This document shows positions 36,532 to 45,559 of a DNA stretch of 50,179 nucleotides, piece after piece (positions within the stretch are counted from its first letter, which is position 1; each line of letters starts with the position of its first letter). Origin of the DNA: Enteropsectra breve. Taxonomy: Eukaryota; Microsporidia. The stretch covers positions 1-50,179 of the forward strand of contig JALPMN010000634.1 of NCBI GenBank assembly GCA_024243835.1, read 5' to 3'. The notes beneath the pieces are model-generated. The model saw only the letters and a program-made list of their open reading frames with translations, had not been told where the DNA came from and made no database searches. A program made the translations under genes and the position numbers.

Positions 36532-37290
36532 CTACATTTTACTACTCTTTGAAGATCTGCCATATAATCTTTCCTTAAGGACTCCCCGTATGATAGGTCC
36601 CTCGTCTATAATTACAAAGCTGTGGGCTAAAAGCCAGCTTTCGACCGCTGGCCTCAAAAATGCACTGTGGTACTGTCGTCCTGTTATTAAGGATATTTCT
36701 GAAAAGCGCTTGTACCGATGCAAATCATCCAAAAAATCAGTTGCTTCTTGCTGGGTTAAGCCGTGCAAATCATAGGGACTTCCGTTGTGCATAATGCCCT
36801 TGATCATCGAAACAGCGGCAAGATGTCTGCATTCTGCCGCCTTTTCTCTGAGCTCATCTGACTTAGTGTTGTAGTAAAGGCTTGCACCACGAAAAGACAC
36901 ATTCCATGCCATGCCGCTGCAATCCTTGGCCTCAGAAATATAGCGAGAAGCCATGCTCTTCATTACATTTGGGTCTTCTATTTCATCACCGCGTCGCCCT
37001 TCAAATATCTCTGGATAGTTAAAACGAAATGCAATGTTGCCGCTGCTTCTTCCGCAGTAGCCAACTTCTGATATTTTTAGTGCTACGTCGATATTGTTAT
37101 CCAGTATACGCGTAACAATGACCGAAAAGTTATCACCGCTAGATGCAAGCCTCTTAGCTTGCTCCTTCGTCACATTTGGAAACATTTCCACAATTTTTCT
37201 TGCGATTTTGCGTATATCTGTTTGACTTTCTGTTTTATCTCCATATTTGGTGCTATTTTCTATATTTGAACAAAATCTATTATTTTTCAT
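36532..37290 (-). CDS. CUE2: CUE-DUF1771-Smr protein, CUE2-like
   Basis: A 252-aa protein with three parts. Residues about 27-66 form a CUE-type ubiquitin-binding helix bundle (IARKIVEMFPNVTKEQAKRL). Residues about 112-165 match the DUF1771 helical region before Smr domains. Residues about 172-230 are an Smr domain with DLHGL (174-178) and TGRQYHS (203-209). Yeast CUE2 (443 aa) is the endonuclease of no-go mRNA decay that cuts at collided ribosomes. Here the usual TGxGxHS has Q and Y in the variable places but keeps the H-S. AAAATTTTTAG and CGACCAT lie before the ATG. Confidence 0.8.
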   Translation of the reverse strand: MKNNRFCSNIENSTKYGDKTESQTDIRKIARKIVEMFPNVTKEQAKRLASSGDNFSVIVTRILDNNIDVALKISEVGYCGRSSGNIAFRFNYPEIFEGRRGDEIEDPNVMKSMASRYISEAKDCSGMAWNVSFRGASLYYNTKSDELREKAAECRHLAAVSMIKGIMHNGSPYDLHGLTQQEATDFLDDLHRYKRFSEISLITGRQYHSAFLRPAVESWLLAHSFVIIDEGPIIRGVLKERLYGRSSKSSKM

Positions 37291-37557
37291 ATGGTCGATA
37301 AAAACTAAAAATTTTACATGAAAAGAGCCTACTGCTGTAATATTACTTGGCGTCGATACAACACAAGCAATGTATTTAAGAAAGAAATAACAATTGTATA
37401 TCCAAAAATTCCAGTTCCACTATTTCTAAGGTGTTTAATAATAAAACTACTGTTAGAAGAATATCGCCAAAATACTTGGCTAGACAATAATAGATGTGCT
37501 TTCGGATACTGGTTTAACATTGTTTTTTATTATGAAATGGTATGTTTAATTGTGCTT

Positions 37558-39300
37558 TTAGGCCATAGAAATATTTAAATTCTCATTACAAATGCTGGTT
37601 TGCTCATTTAGGAAAAATACATTTGTGCTTGATTTCAGATGTGCAGTAGCTAAATTCTCTGGATTTCCTACAATTGTAAGTGTTTTTATCTTAGAGGCCA
37701 AGTCATTTATAAAAATATTTGCATTCAAATCAACGTAGGGGCACTCCCTCATGTCGAGCGTTACTTCGCTCTCACTGGTAAAATTGAGGGCCTTCAGAGC
37801 CGCGACAAGAGTTTTCTGGGTTATGAAGCACAGAATATAATCTATTTTGATACAGTTTTTAGTGTTTTTCAGATTACACACACTTTGAGTATTTCCTTTT
37901 TTAAGGCTTAAAGCGCTGGCATATTTTCCCAGAAGGACAATGCCAGAAGCTGCGATTGCTAAAAGGAAGCCAGCAATAAACCCAGCGGTAAAGCACAATG
38001 CGACCGAAAAGACTATTATGACTAACTCAGTCACACCAACATATGAAAGTGCACCAATAAAGTAGGAGTAAATAAATGAGAACCCAACGTAGGTCAGAAT
38101 AATCTGGCCCAGAATCGCTGGAATGTACTTCCACACATAAGGGACCAGTAGGAAGATGATGACAGGGATGCATGCACCAAGCATCGTTGAAAAGCGTGTT
38201 CTTCCACCAGACTTATTGAAAAATATAGAAGTGGAGCTTACAAAGTACGACGGAAAGCCGCACAGCGCGGTAAAAATATTGGAAATGGATTGCGTCTTCC
38301 ATTCTTTATCGATGTTTATTTGTGTGCCTGTTGCAAAGGAATACGGAGGCAAGTTGGCATTAATATGGATCAGGTTAAGCGCAATCATACTGATTATATT
38401 TGTAAAGTTTTGGAAGATACAGCTTGGATAGAACTTGCATCCTGTGAATAGCTTTTTAAATAACTCGAATTTAAACTCTCCGAGCGATTCAAGATTGAAA
38501 ACATAGCTCTTTTGGGTCAAGAAGGCATCGTCTTTTTCCAAGATCAGGCGAGAAACTACGTTGAAGAGAAGCACCACTATAATCGAGCTTAGCGGCACCA
38601 GGAAAGTAAAGTTGGGAAGTTTTCTTTCAGCAAACCATATAAGCAGTGCAGCTAGCAAGACTATCCCGAGAATAGCAAACGTTTGGTAGTTCGCGTCAGA
38701 AAAATGAGAAAAGGCATTTTCTTTAACCATAGAAACACCGATGTACGTCATTGCGCTGAAAATAGCAACCAGAGGCATGTTTTTGATTGTGCTTCCAAGC
38801 TTGAATACATAGGGAAGCACAGAGAGGAACGCAAATGTGAGTGTTGAGACCAGCATACAGATGTAGAGGTTAAGATAGTAAGATCCGTGTGAGGAGTCAT
38901 TGTTGCTATTCAAAACAGAACAAACTACGCTAGAGACTTTCTTGGTGTCAGCAAGAGACTCAAAAATTATGGACGCGGCAATCCCCGTCTTAATTGAGGA
39001 GAATGTTCCGAAAGACAGCTGTGAAACCAAGTTGGTCATAAGGAAAATGAGGGAGGAAATCAGTGCTGAGTTTGTATCTGTTTCGCTGTCTTGGCTATCC
39101 CCATTTATTTCAGCACTGCTGATTTTTTGAACCAAGTTTTTTGGGGCCGGTGGGTAAAGCTTTGTTCCGTATGCAAAATAGTCGGCTAATACAAAGATCA
39201 AGAGAGTTAAGAAGCCCGTGAGCTCCTTGAGAATATTAATTCTGTTCTTTGAGGGCTTTTTTTGCGTTGGCTCAGTTTTCGTTGAAACTCCCGCGGTCAT
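37558..39300 (-). CDS. SulP/SLC26-family anion transporter
   Basis: A 580-aa membrane protein with about 10-12 helices between residues 25 and 465 and a C-terminal STAS-like domain (about 495-570, VTLDMRECPYVDLNANIFIN). SFATGTQINIDKEWKTQSISNIFTALCGF and FFNKSGGRTRFSTMLGACIP are the SulP signature helices. Members carry sulfate, other anions or, in a yeast vacuolar branch, basic amino acids. The closest architecture in memory is the VSB1/YGR125W-like branch, but the substrate cannot be read from the sequence. AAATTTTTTTCTGCCC precedes the ATG. In an energy parasite a plasma-membrane uptake role would be sensible, but this is inference. Confidence 0.8.
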   Translation of the reverse strand: MTAGVSTKTEPTQKKPSKNRINILKELTGFLTLLIFVLADYFAYGTKLYPPAPKNLVQKISSAEINGDSQDSETDTNSALISSLIFLMTNLVSQLSFGTFSSIKTGIAASIIFESLADTKKVSSVVCSVLNSNNDSSHGSYYLNLYICMLVSTLTFAFLSVLPYVFKLGSTIKNMPLVAIFSAMTYIGVSMVKENAFSHFSDANYQTFAILGIVLLAALLIWFAERKLPNFTFLVPLSSIIVVLLFNVVSRLILEKDDAFLTQKSYVFNLESLGEFKFELFKKLFTGCKFYPSCIFQNFTNIISMIALNLIHINANLPPYSFATGTQINIDKEWKTQSISNIFTALCGFPSYFVSSTSIFFNKSGGRTRFSTMLGACIPVIIFLLVPYVWKYIPAILGQIILTYVGFSFIYSYFIGALSYVGVTELVIIVFSVALCFTAGFIAGFLLAIAASGIVLLGKYASALSLKKGNTQSVCNLKNTKNCIKIDYILCFITQKTLVAALKALNFTSESEVTLDMRECPYVDLNANIFINDLASKIKTLTIVGNPENLATAHLKSSTNVFFLNEQTSICNENLNISMA

Positions 39301-39674
39301 GGGCAGAAAAAAATTTCTCCTTTTTAAAAAGTTTTAGAGCGAAATTAAAAAATGGATTTTTGTAGTTGCTAATACACAGTCATTTAAACTTGAGGAATGA
39401 TTTTTGTATAGAAACTATAGAATGCATACAAAAATAACAGATTTTAAAGGGAGGAATGATGCTGTACCTGGCATGAATGTATCATGATGATACCTCTTGA
39501 GAACTGGTGTCGCCATCTTTATTAAAAATGTAACAAGTTATTACATTTTATAAAAGCTGCCATTTGAAAACATATTCTGAGACAGCAATGCTGTAGTGAA
39601 AAATCTGAGTTTATTCCCGCTATGGAATTACCTTCCTCTGAAAAAAGACTTTGGTATAGCGACTGAATGTTAAT
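39301..39674. other. Intergenic spacer
   Basis: 374 bp. Contains a weak inverted pair TTTTTGTAT / ATACAAAAA near 39403-39436 and no gene. Confidence 0.5.
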
Positions 39675-40718
39675 TTAATAGTTGCGCTTGAATTTACTTT
39701 CTGGCATGGGGCTGGAGTTAGAAAAGGACAGGTTGCTGAAAAAAGACTTGTTTTCATTTCTTATCAAATTTTCCACACTGACCATTTTGTCCTTGGCTTT
39801 TTCATCCTCTGGTTTGCTTGAAACATTTATTTTGGGTTTTTTGGCACTGTTTTTTGTGGTTTTTTTGCTGCTCTTCTCAAGAGGCTCTGTGCTTTTGCTG
39901 AAAATTGTGTTATTCAGATTTTCATTGCTGCCTCCATAAGATGCTGGTTTTATCATGTCATCATCAAAAATCGTCTTTTTTTGTTTTTCTAGCTTTTCGT
40001 AGAGCATCTTCTGCTGCTCCAGCATTTTTTCTTTGCTTGAGAGCGCATTCTGAAGCAAAACAATCGTATCCTTCTGTTTCTTCAGCATTTTTTCATTCGA
40101 CTGCAACAAAAACTCCCTGGTCCTGAGCCTCTCTATCTCTGCCTCCAGCATTGACGCTTTGGAGCTGTCTGTCTTGTTCCCAGCTCCTAATTGATCCTCC
40201 AAGCGCTTTATTTTTTCTTTTGCGCGCCTCAGTTCCTCATTCAGCTTTTTACCAGAATCTTTGCCACTAGTGCTGATACCTCCCTTAATATGGTCATTCA
40301 GCTCTGAAAGCTTTTTCATAATATCATTTTGCCCACGCTTTAGTTCTTCTGCTGAATAGTCTGTATTTTTTTCACTTAACTGCTTCTTGAGCGCAGCATT
40401 CTCTTCCTCTAGTCTCTTTACATGCTCGCTTTTTGGCATTTTGCTATTACCAGCCCTGCTATCTTTCTGCAGATCTTGGACCTCTTGCTCCAGACTCTTG
40501 TTTTTCTTTTCAAGTGCCTTCCATTTGTTTTCACTGTTTCTAAGTTCTTTGCCGAGTTCCTCGATTTTTGCCTCTAGATCATTCTTGGCAGCACTTTCAT
40601 TGCTCATGTGCTGTTCCTTGTACTGCGAAATAAGGACTTGGTGCTGTTCAACCAAAAACTCAGTGTATTTCTGCTCTAAATTTCTAGTGTGTTTTGCACA
40701 CTCCGCATAATCTTCCAT
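39675..40718 (-). CDS. Coiled-coil protein
   Basis: A 347-aa protein. Residues about 1-255 are long heptad-rich coiled coil (LEAKIEELGKELRNSENKWK and similar), broken near residue 145 by a Gly/Ser stretch (KGGISTSGKDSG). The last 90 residues are Lys/Ser-rich and disordered (SSKKTTKNSAKKPK). Start: an ATG at 40766 is possible, but AAATTTCGGCC ends exactly at the ATG 40718, and a TTTTCCCGCCAA site lies between the two, so the inner ATG is better. A structural role at the spindle pole body, cytoskeleton or membranes would fit; no family is recognised. tRNA-Leu lies 62 bp upstream on the same strand. Confidence 0.75.
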   Translation of the reverse strand: MEDYAECAKHTRNLEQKYTEFLVEQHQVLISQYKEQHMSNESAAKNDLEAKIEELGKELRNSENKWKALEKKNKSLEQEVQDLQKDSRAGNSKMPKSEHVKRLEEENAALKKQLSEKNTDYSAEELKRGQNDIMKKLSELNDHIKGGISTSGKDSGKKLNEELRRAKEKIKRLEDQLGAGNKTDSSKASMLEAEIERLRTREFLLQSNEKMLKKQKDTIVLLQNALSSKEKMLEQQKMLYEKLEKQKKTIFDDDMIKPASYGGSNENLNNTIFSKSTEPLEKSSKKTTKNSAKKPKINVSSKPEDEKAKDKMVSVENLIRNENKSFFSNLSFSNSSPMPESKFKRNY

Positions 40719-40729
40719 GGCCGAAATTT
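40719..40729 (-). promoter_or_regulatory. AAATTT/GGCC start signal of the coiled-coil gene
   Basis: AAATTTCGGCC on the complement, ending at the base before the ATG at 40718. Confidence 0.6.
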
Positions 40730-40751
40730 GCTGACTCTTTAAAGCAACAAA

Positions 40752-40763
40752 TTGGCGGGAAAA
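40752..40763 (-). promoter_or_regulatory. E2F-like site TTTTCCCGCCAA
   Basis: On the complement TTTTCCCGCCAA, with the TTCCCGCC core 36-43 bp before the coiled-coil ATG. The identical 12-mer occurs upstream of histone H2B (47446-47457), and a second TTCCCGCC core lies at the same distance from the H2B ATG. Confidence 0.5.
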
Positions 40764-40772
40764 CATAAAAAC

Positions 40773-40779
40773 AAAAAAA
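40773..40779 (-). terminator. Pol III terminator of tRNA-Leu
   Basis: Seven T on the complement directly after the discriminator base, then G and five T. Confidence 0.75.
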
Positions 40780-40862
40780 TACCATCAGTGGGGTTCGAAC
40801 CCACGCACTCGTCAGAGTAGCGGATCTTAAGTCCGCCGCCTTAACCACTCGGCCATAATGGT
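40780..40862 (-). tRNA. tRNA-Leu (TAA)
   Basis: 83 nt on the complement. Acceptor ACCATTA pairs with TGATGGT; anticodon arm GCGGA-CTTAAGA-TCCGC gives TAA; a long variable arm (CTC...GAG) marks class II; T arm GTGGG-TTCGAAC-CCCAC. A box TGGCCGAGTGG and B box GGTTCGAACCC are both canonical. No intron. Confidence 0.96.
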
Positions 40863-41288
40863 TTAAAATAAAGATATTTAAGTTTTATATATAATAGATC
40901 TTAGCATATATTAAACTTAAAAATTATTTGATTTTTGTTAAAAGCAAGGTGTGGCTAAGACAGTTGAAATAATTCTATTGGCACTACTAGCATATCTAGC
41001 TGTAGCATAGAGTTTATTCTATAAGAAAAATATCGAGGTTCTCTAATCCAAAAGTCCCATTGCCAAGAAGTAGATTGAAGTTACAAAGTAGATGTGCTCA
41101 AAATCGTGATGTTATAGCAAAGCAGGAGGCTAAGTTTAAAGTATAGTTTTGCCATCATGTTGATATTTGATCTTTTAATACTAGCTATATTGAAATAGAC
41201 AGTGTTTTTAGCACCTAAACCAACTTAAAAGGATTATATGGTCTTTTTATTGAAACTTGAATTTATTTTTAAGATGAAATTTATTTGT
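40863..41288. other. Intergenic spacer
   Basis: 426 bp upstream of tRNA-Leu. AT-rich, nothing recognised. Confidence 0.5.
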
Positions 41289-42197
41289 TCACTCACGCTC
41301 ATATAAAATGAACTCTGCCGTTTCCATGATTCCTTTTGAATCTTGTTCGGAGATTTCTTCTATCTTTAGTTCGTTAATGGGTTTCATGACTTTTAATATC
41401 CCATTTACCCGTACAAGTACAGCTTTAATTCTGTAGCAAAGCGCCTTATTTTCGGCAATACCGTGCGGTATCTCAAAATGAGTTTCAATCTTATCATTTA
41501 TATTTTCTTGTTCTATTTCAAATATCAGACTTTGTGGATAATTAATGCTAACTACGGTATGCGAATTATATGAATCTATTCTTTCATATTCTTGCTTAAT
41601 TACCTCATCAACAAATTTTGGATACTTTTTATCAGCACTGTTTTCACGGAAAAAAGGTAGCTTAGAGTATTGTATAAAAATAAAACCATCCCCCTTTAAT
41701 TCAGCATTTAAATTGCAGGCATGACGCACTGAATATCTAAAATTGAAGGAAAAGTGCTGAGGTATTAGTCTTTTTGACTCACCCTCTATTGCGTTAGCTA
41801 GAAGTGACAAGTCTACTCTATCTACTAAGTACTGCCCGATATGAGTTCCAATTTTTTCTTTCTCAACTAAATCAGCATCTTCCTGCAGAAATGTCTGAAT
41901 TTCTCCTAAAATCCCTTTTTTTGTGCAGCGAAGCCTTTTAACTGCTTCTTTAAAAGTTGAGCAACTTGTAAGAAATTCACATAATGCAACTGAATTTTCC
42001 GAATCACTGAAGACCAAGCTAGGCTTAGCTTGTTGGCTTTCGTCAGAAGGCTTTTTGGGAACTTCGTTTTGGCTGATATTATTTGGTTTGCTGGGTTTCG
42101 ACTGCTGGCTGCGTTTGAAGATTATGATGCATAGAAATCCCCCCACGTAAGTCAATATTAAAGCTAGTGCAAGCAGTAACGGTTTCGATATTTTCAT
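41289..42197 (-). CDS. Membrane-anchored USP-like protein, second copy
   Basis: A 302-aa protein with one N-terminal membrane segment (about 7-29, LLLALALILTYVGGFLCIII), a Lys/Ser/Gln/Pro linker to about 68, and a globular part. The C-terminal order YPQSLIFEIEQ...HFEIPHGI...CYRIKAVLVRVNG...AEFILYERE follows the core of ubiquitin-specific proteases (LPxxLxIxLxRF, V-x-F-P, Y-x-L-x-A-V-x-x-H-x-G, A-Y-x-L-F-Y-E-R), with GHY absent and no convincing Cys box. An inactive, membrane-tethered ubiquitin-related binder is a reasonable inference. It shares topology with the 363-aa protein at 5887. AAAATTTTTAAGCCCC precedes the ATG closely. Confidence 0.55.
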   Translation of the reverse strand: MKISKPLLLALALILTYVGGFLCIIIFKRSQQSKPSKPNNISQNEVPKKPSDESQQAKPSLVFSDSENSVALCEFLTSCSTFKEAVKRLRCTKKGILGEIQTFLQEDADLVEKEKIGTHIGQYLVDRVDLSLLANAIEGESKRLIPQHFSFNFRYSVRHACNLNAELKGDGFIFIQYSKLPFFRENSADKKYPKFVDEVIKQEYERIDSYNSHTVVSINYPQSLIFEIEQENINDKIETHFEIPHGIAENKALCYRIKAVLVRVNGILKVMKPINELKIEEISEQDSKGIMETAEFILYERE

Positions 42198-42529
42198 CTA
42201 ATGGGGCTTAAAAATTTTCAAATATTTATAAAGGAGTTAAAATTATTTGTTCGCTTCAAGAATAAGTATGGAGATATATTTATTGGCCAGTTAATTCAAA
42301 CATGAATTTGCAGTGCCCGTTCTCATTATATCCAGAAGAGCCATTATTTTATTCAAGCTACATTTATAACAACTCTGAAAAACTTCATGTATACAAGAGC
42401 TATTGTGTAAACTCAAGCTCATTTCCCGGTCCAAACCCTAATACACAGTCTGCATTAGTACATTTATATCACAAAGCACCCTATACAAACTTATAATTCC
42501 AAAATAATTAAATTTCATTATGAAATTAA
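42198..42529. other. Spacer between divergent genes
   Basis: Upstream region shared by the USP-like gene and HSP104. A 64-codon frame at 42302-42496 has no start signal and is not called. Confidence 0.5.
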
Positions 42530-42542
42530 TTCTAGAAAATTC
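42530..42542 (+). promoter_or_regulatory. Heat-shock element, three units
   Basis: TTCTAGAAAATTC: three perfect alternating 5-bp units (TTC-GAA-TTC) as bound by HSF1 trimers, 54-66 bp before the HSP104 ATG. Confidence 0.75.
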
Positions 42543-42551
42543 CAAAAATAC

Positions 42552-42559
42552 TTCTAGAA
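42552..42559 (+). promoter_or_regulatory. Heat-shock half element
   Basis: TTCTAGAA, two perfect HSE units, 10 bp after the first element and 37-44 bp before the ATG. Confidence 0.6.
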
Positions 42560-42590
42560 AAAATATTGTATATAAAGAAATATCATCTCA

Positions 42591-42595
42591 GCCCC
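42591..42595 (+). promoter_or_regulatory. GCCCC start signal of HSP104
   Basis: GCCCC directly before the ATG at 42596, choosing this start over the open upstream frame. Confidence 0.55.
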
Positions 42596-45280
42596 ATGGA
42601 AGATAAGTTCACACACGAATCTAAAAAAGTACTGCAAGGCGCAGTCGAACTAGCCAAGTCAAATTTCAACAGTGCGGTAAAGCCCTCGCATCTGTTTAAG
42701 TCAATTCTCTCGAATAAAACGGTGCTTAACAAGATACTTAAGAAGGAAGATATTGATCAGGCACTCATAAAGCTCACTAACAGGATTGCTGAGTATCCAC
42801 GGGATGCAGACGTCTCTGCCACCCCTGTGTTTGACAAGTGGATGGCTGATGTCCTCAACCATGCCGCTGCCAGGGCGCAGGGCTATGTCTCAGTCCATGC
42901 GCTTATTCTCTCGCTTTTTGAGAATGCGCGTTTTGAGTTACCCGCCCAGCTCTTCCCTGATATTGATAAGATCAAGGAACAGATCAAGAAGATTTTAGAT
43001 GCAAAGAAAATGGATTCTCCTGATGCGGATGAGGCTGAGGACAAGATGGCTAAGTTTGCCGTTGAGATGGTTGAGAAAGCGAGGATGAACAAGTACGGGC
43101 CTGTGATCGGCAGAGAGAATGAAATAAGAACGATAATGGAGGTGCTAGGAAAGTCATCCAAGTGCAGTGCTATGATGGTGGGAAAGCCTGGTGTTGGAAA
43201 GACCGCGATAGTGCGGGGCATAGCGCAGCTGATTGCGAATGGCGAGACTGATGCTCTCCGGGACTATAAAATTTACAATGTGGATGTTGGTGCGATGGTT
43301 GCAGGCTCTCAGTACCGTGGAGACTTTGAGAAGCGTTTGAAGGATGTTCTTAAGGAGGCTGAAAATAATCCCAAGGTTATTTTGTTTATTGATGAGATTC
43401 ACATGGTTTTGGGTGCTGGCAAAACTGAGGGCTCCATGGATGCAGCGAATATTTTGAAGCCTGGCCTTGCTGATGACTCTCTTAAGGTAATTGGTGCAAC
43501 AACGCATGATGAGTATCGCAAGTTTGTTTCTCAGGATCCTGCCTTTGAGCGCCGCTTTACACTCGTTGATGTTAAGGAGCCTTCTGTTGAGGATACCGTT
43601 ACTGTTTTGCGTGGCCTCAGGGAGCGCCTCGAGATGCACCACGGAGTGAGGATTGCTGACCGTGCGCTGGTGTATGCCAGTTCCATGGGCAAGCGCTACA
43701 TCCCGAACCGCCGTATGCCTGATTTAGCGCTTGATCTGGTTGACACTGCCTGTTCCAGTGCGATTATTGCGCTTAATTCAGAGCCAGCTGAGATAGCAGC
43801 GCTTAAGTCGAAGATATGGGGCCTGGAGTTGGAAAAGACGTCTATTGAGATTGACATGCAGCGCTACAATGCAACCAAAGGAGCTAATAATATAAATAGT
43901 AATATTGATATGAATAATAATCTTGATATTGATATGAATAATAACCGTGATATGAATAATGATATTGATTTTAATAACAATGACTTCAATGGTATTGTAA
44001 GTGAAATGAACAGCAGCCTGAAGAAAGTCGATGCAAAAATTGAAATTCTGAAAAAAGAACTGGCACCGCTCGAAGAGGCCTACAGAAGAGAAAGGGAGTA
44101 TCTCGTTGAGGCACGGGATCTCAAGCAGAGACTCGAGGAGGCGAAGGCACGGATGGAACAGGCGAAGAGGGAAAACAACAAATATCTGGTTTATGATCTG
44201 CAGCAGAACATCATTCCTGTCTATGAGAACAAACTCAGGGAATTCAGCAACAAAATTGAAGTTATTGACATTCAGCATGTGGCTGGCGTGATATCGCGGG
44301 CGAGCAAAGTACCGATGAGCGCTCTGACAGCAAGGGAAAATGAAAAACTCATGGGGATGGCTGACACCATCAAGAAACACATATTTGGGCAGGATGCAGC
44401 TGTTGATACGATTGTAAAGGCAATTATGGCAGCGAGGGTGGGTCTCAGCGCACCAAACAAGCCGATTGGAAGCTTCCTGTTCCTTGGGCCAACGGGTGTT
44501 GGAAAAACAGAACTGGCGAAGGCCATCTGCACTGAGCTGAATGGATCGAGCGATCACATGGTGGTGCTGGACATGTCCGACTATGCGAATGAAATTGCTG
44601 TTACGAAGCTTATTGGGGCACCTGCTGGATACGTGGGGTACGATGAGGGCGGTGCACTGACGGAACCGGTGAAGATTCGGCCGTACACGCTTGTTCTGCT
44701 GGATGAAGTTGATCTGGCGCACCAGAAGGTGCTGAATGTGCTCTACCAGCTGCTGGATGAGGGGCGTGTGGTTGATGGAAAGGGAAATGCCGTTAATTTC
44801 AGGAACACGGTGGTGGTGATGACGAGTAACTTGGGACAGGAATTTATTACAAAGGAATTTACAGACAGGGCTAAAATTGAGGCGCTGATTCTGGGAAGAT
44901 TCGGACATCCGTTCATAAACCGTATTGACAACGTTGTTACATTCAGCGAGCTGGATAGAGAGGCTCTGGGAAAGATCCTTATGAGCGAAATAAAGGCACT
45001 GAATGCAATGCTGGTGGAAAAGAAAATGAGTGTGGAAATAAGCCAAAGCATTGTGGAGTATGCAGTGAGCCAGGCGGAGGGCAGTGGATACGGAGCCAGA
45101 ATCCTGAAGAGATTTGTAAAGGACAACTTTGTTAACATGCTGACGAAGATTATTCTGGAAAGGAAGGATGACAGGGCGGTGGATGTAAAGTGCTATCTGG
45201 CGGATAAAGAGAATGCAGAGATGCAGAGGGGTGTTACGTATGGAATATACAAATATGTGCTTAAACACAGTGGTAACTGA
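42596..45280 (+). CDS. HSP104: HSP104/ClpB disaggregase
   Basis: An 894-aa AAA+ protein. Clp-N repeats occupy about 1-140. NBD1 has Walker A GKPGVGKT (196-203), pore loop GSQYRGDFE (237-245) and Walker B VILFIDEIH (261-269). The M-domain coiled coil covers about 400-550. NBD2 has Walker A GPTGVGKT (631-638), pore loop GYVGYDEGG and Walker B LVLLDEVD. The hexamer pulls aggregated proteins apart with HSP70. At 426-467, at the start of the M domain, lies an Asn/Asp/Ile/Met-rich low-complexity insert. Heat-shock elements upstream indicate heat induction. Length is near yeast HSP104 (908 aa), but the acidic C-terminal tail is missing. GC content of the gene is clearly above the local mean. Confidence 0.96.
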   Translation: MEDKFTHESKKVLQGAVELAKSNFNSAVKPSHLFKSILSNKTVLNKILKKEDIDQALIKLTNRIAEYPRDADVSATPVFDKWMADVLNHAAARAQGYVSVHALILSLFENARFELPAQLFPDIDKIKEQIKKILDAKKMDSPDADEAEDKMAKFAVEMVEKARMNKYGPVIGRENEIRTIMEVLGKSSKCSAMMVGKPGVGKTAIVRGIAQLIANGETDALRDYKIYNVDVGAMVAGSQYRGDFEKRLKDVLKEAENNPKVILFIDEIHMVLGAGKTEGSMDAANILKPGLADDSLKVIGATTHDEYRKFVSQDPAFERRFTLVDVKEPSVEDTVTVLRGLRERLEMHHGVRIADRALVYASSMGKRYIPNRRMPDLALDLVDTACSSAIIALNSEPAEIAALKSKIWGLELEKTSIEIDMQRYNATKGANNINSNIDMNNNLDIDMNNNRDMNNDIDFNNNDFNGIVSEMNSSLKKVDAKIEILKKELAPLEEAYRREREYLVEARDLKQRLEEAKARMEQAKRENNKYLVYDLQQNIIPVYENKLREFSNKIEVIDIQHVAGVISRASKVPMSALTARENEKLMGMADTIKKHIFGQDAAVDTIVKAIMAARVGLSAPNKPIGSFLFLGPTGVGKTELAKAICTELNGSSDHMVVLDMSDYANEIAVTKLIGAPAGYVGYDEGGALTEPVKIRPYTLVLLDEVDLAHQKVLNVLYQLLDEGRVVDGKGNAVNFRNTVVVMTSNLGQEFITKEFTDRAKIEALILGRFGHPFINRIDNVVTFSELDREALGKILMSEIKALNAMLVEKKMSVEISQSIVEYAVSQAEGSGYGARILKRFVKDNFVNMLTKIILERKDDRAVDVKCYLADKENAEMQRGVTYGIYKYVLKHSGN
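43872..43997 (+). repeat. Asn-rich low-complexity insert in HSP104
   Basis: AT-rich imperfect repeats of AATATTGATATGAATAAT type encode alternating Asn, Asp, Ile and Met for about 42 residues inside an otherwise GC-richer gene. Confidence 0.8.
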
Positions 45281-45334
45281 AAATGAATATAAGTAAATTT
45301 GATTTATTATGGGTAATACGTTTGAATGTTGTTG

Positions 45335-45410
45335 CTTTTTTATGTACTTTTTTATGTGTGTATTTTTTATGTGTAATTTTTAGTGTGTGTTTTTTATGTA
45401 TTTTTGAGGG
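45335..45410. repeat. T-rich low-complexity repeats
   Basis: Imperfect copies of TTTTTTATGTGTG and shortened forms, just downstream of HSP104. Two similar segments, CGATTTTRTTG followed by A runs, follow at about 45448 and 45478. Confidence 0.6.
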
Positions 45411-45559
45411 GCAGGATTTGATCAGTAAAAAGTAAATAATGTAGCCGATTTTGTTGGAAAAAAGAAACAAAGTAAACGATTTTATTGCAAAAATGATCAT
45501 TCTTGCGTATTTGTTAGTAAACATCCAAAACTATATATAGACTTGATATGTTTACTTAA

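Noticed and set aside
37318..37578. An 86-codon plus-strand frame between the CUE2-like and SulP genes
   Set aside because: AAAATTTTAC before its ATG looks like a start signal, but this palindromic block serves the divergent CUE2-like gene; the frame overlaps the transporter end and its product resembles nothing. Not excluded completely.
42302..42496. A 64-codon frame in the HSP104 upstream region
   Set aside because: No CCC/AAATTT signal and no recognisable content; lies in a divergent promoter region.
43778..45268. A 496-codon complement frame opposite HSP104
   Set aside because: A mirror frame of a long GC-richer gene; its content is His/Leu/Asn noise and HSP104 is certain.
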